Assembly (NCBI GenBank): GCA_964017235.1 | Contig: OZ024928.1 | Coordinates: 81,401,566 to 81,465,565, forward strand | Direction of reading: 5' to 3' | Length of the DNA: 64,000 nt | Source of the DNA: Sabellastarte sp. h YS-2021 | Lineage: Eukaryota > Annelida > Polychaeta > Sabellida > Sabellidae | Part shown: piece after piece, positions 63,401-64,000 of the stretch | Layout of the letters: each line of letters opens with the position of its first letter | Position numbering within the stretch: the stretch's first letter is position 1 | The notes under the pieces: model-generated | The model's database searches: none | The model's input: only the letters and a program-made list of their open reading frames with translations | Told to the model about the DNA's origin: nothing | Translations under genes and position numbers: made by a program

Positions 63401-64000
63401 TGATAGCAACACACAATGCTACTGTAGTCAGTTATCTGAGCAAACAAGAGGGAACACACTCTTGGGACAGGTGTCTCCTGGTTTGGCGCTTCTTGGCCTA
63501 CTGCAATCCTCGAAACATACTCATTAGAGCCAGACACATTCAGGGTTGCCTCAATGTCATAGCCGACAGTCTCTCCAGGAAAGACAAAATTATTCAGACA
63601 GAATGGTCTCTTCATCCTCAAATATTCAGTCTAATTTGGCAAAATTTGGCACACACCAATGGTCGACATGTTTGCTACCAAATTGGATCACAAACTACCA
63701 ATCTATGTCTCACCAGTCCCAGATGCAAATGCTATGAACATAGATGCATTGGACATCTCCTGGGAGGGTCTGGACGGCTATGCCTTTTGTCCTGGAGCAC
63801 TCATACCAAAAGTGATACAGGAAATGAACACCTACAGGTGCAAGATGATAGTAGTTGCACCAGGGTAGCCCAGAATGCATTGGTTTTGGGATCTAGTGAA
63901 TCTGTCAACCAAACCTCCATTACAACTATCACACTGGCCTCATCAGTTAAAGCAACCATTCAGTCAGAAGTTCCATCAGAATCTCATGTATCTGAATCTG
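60495..64000 (+). pseudogene. Second DIRS-type element, decayed, runs off the window
   Basis: Starts TTTTATTGCGT, identical to the first 11 bases of the intact DIRS element. RT remains are at about 62392-62685 (FLVPEPGNKWRSVIDLSVLD, WLVSIDLKDAFFHVPIH, QFKALPL); the thumb region continues at 62905 in another register. RNase H is near 63234 with IFTNASN, where the first catalytic Asp is Asn, followed by a stop. A Dam-like tail is at 63659 (MFATKLDHKLP, YAFCPGA). Many frameshifts and stops. No ORF1 can be recognised between 60495 and 62390, which appears shortened compared with the intact element. The recombinase would lie beyond 64000. Confidence 0.85.

Noticed and set aside
1-64000. tRNA, rRNA, CRISPR or bacterial-style operons
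   Set aside because: No cloverleaf with A/B boxes, no spacer-repeat pattern and no operon features were seen; direct repeats here are eukaryotic mobile DNA arrays.

Overview
The window looks like animal nuclear DNA, most likely from a bivalve or another mollusc. It has small exons split by large GT-AG introns, and those introns are AT-rich and packed with Helitron-like elements carrying tandem cores of about 140-155 bp, the pattern known for oyster and clam Pearl/HINE-type repeats. The species cannot be named from the sequence alone.

The one cellular gene is a conventional beta-spectrin on the + strand. I assemble 27 exons plus an optional 24-nt microexon between 11614 and 60200. All junctions are GT-AG and the reading frame is continuous for about 1588 codons. 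The window enters at the second calponin-homology (CH2) domain, covers spectrin repeats 1 to 13, and leaves in repeat 14. The N-terminus with CH1 lies upstream and the ankyrin-binding rest, repeats 15-17 and any PH domain lie downstream.

Almost everything else is mobile DNA. Positions 1-4926 hold a Helitron (family A) with extra partial copies in tandem; its 3' terminus cuts into a degenerate integrase-like ORF. From 5216 to 11480 come a 45-bp tandem array, a Helitron-like element (family B) with 155-bp and 148-bp internal arrays, a hAT-type element nested inside an older hAT MITE, and an orphan 148-bp array. The intron at 16868-19648 carries a palindrome-rich Helitron-like element and a DIRS RNase H relic close to the next exon. 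The intron at 21802-31983 holds two GACCTTGACC-rich elements, another repeat-rich element, a TIR MITE and a hAT MITE with a clean 8-bp target duplication. The intron at 32464-41007 holds family B copy 2, into which family A copy 2 inserted. The intron at 48187-58179 holds family A copy 3, which contains a complete DIRS retrotransposon at 50511-56890. A decayed second DIRS element starts at 60495 and runs off the window.

The most striking object is that DIRS element. It has three intact ORFs (gag-like; reverse transcriptase/RNase H with a Dam-methyltransferase-like tail; tyrosine recombinase), perfectly matching inverted terminal repeats, and an internal complementary region that spells out the junction of its own two ends. 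Its uninterrupted target site can be read in sister Helitron copies, giving an exact insertion point without target duplication. I found no wholly unknown gene system.
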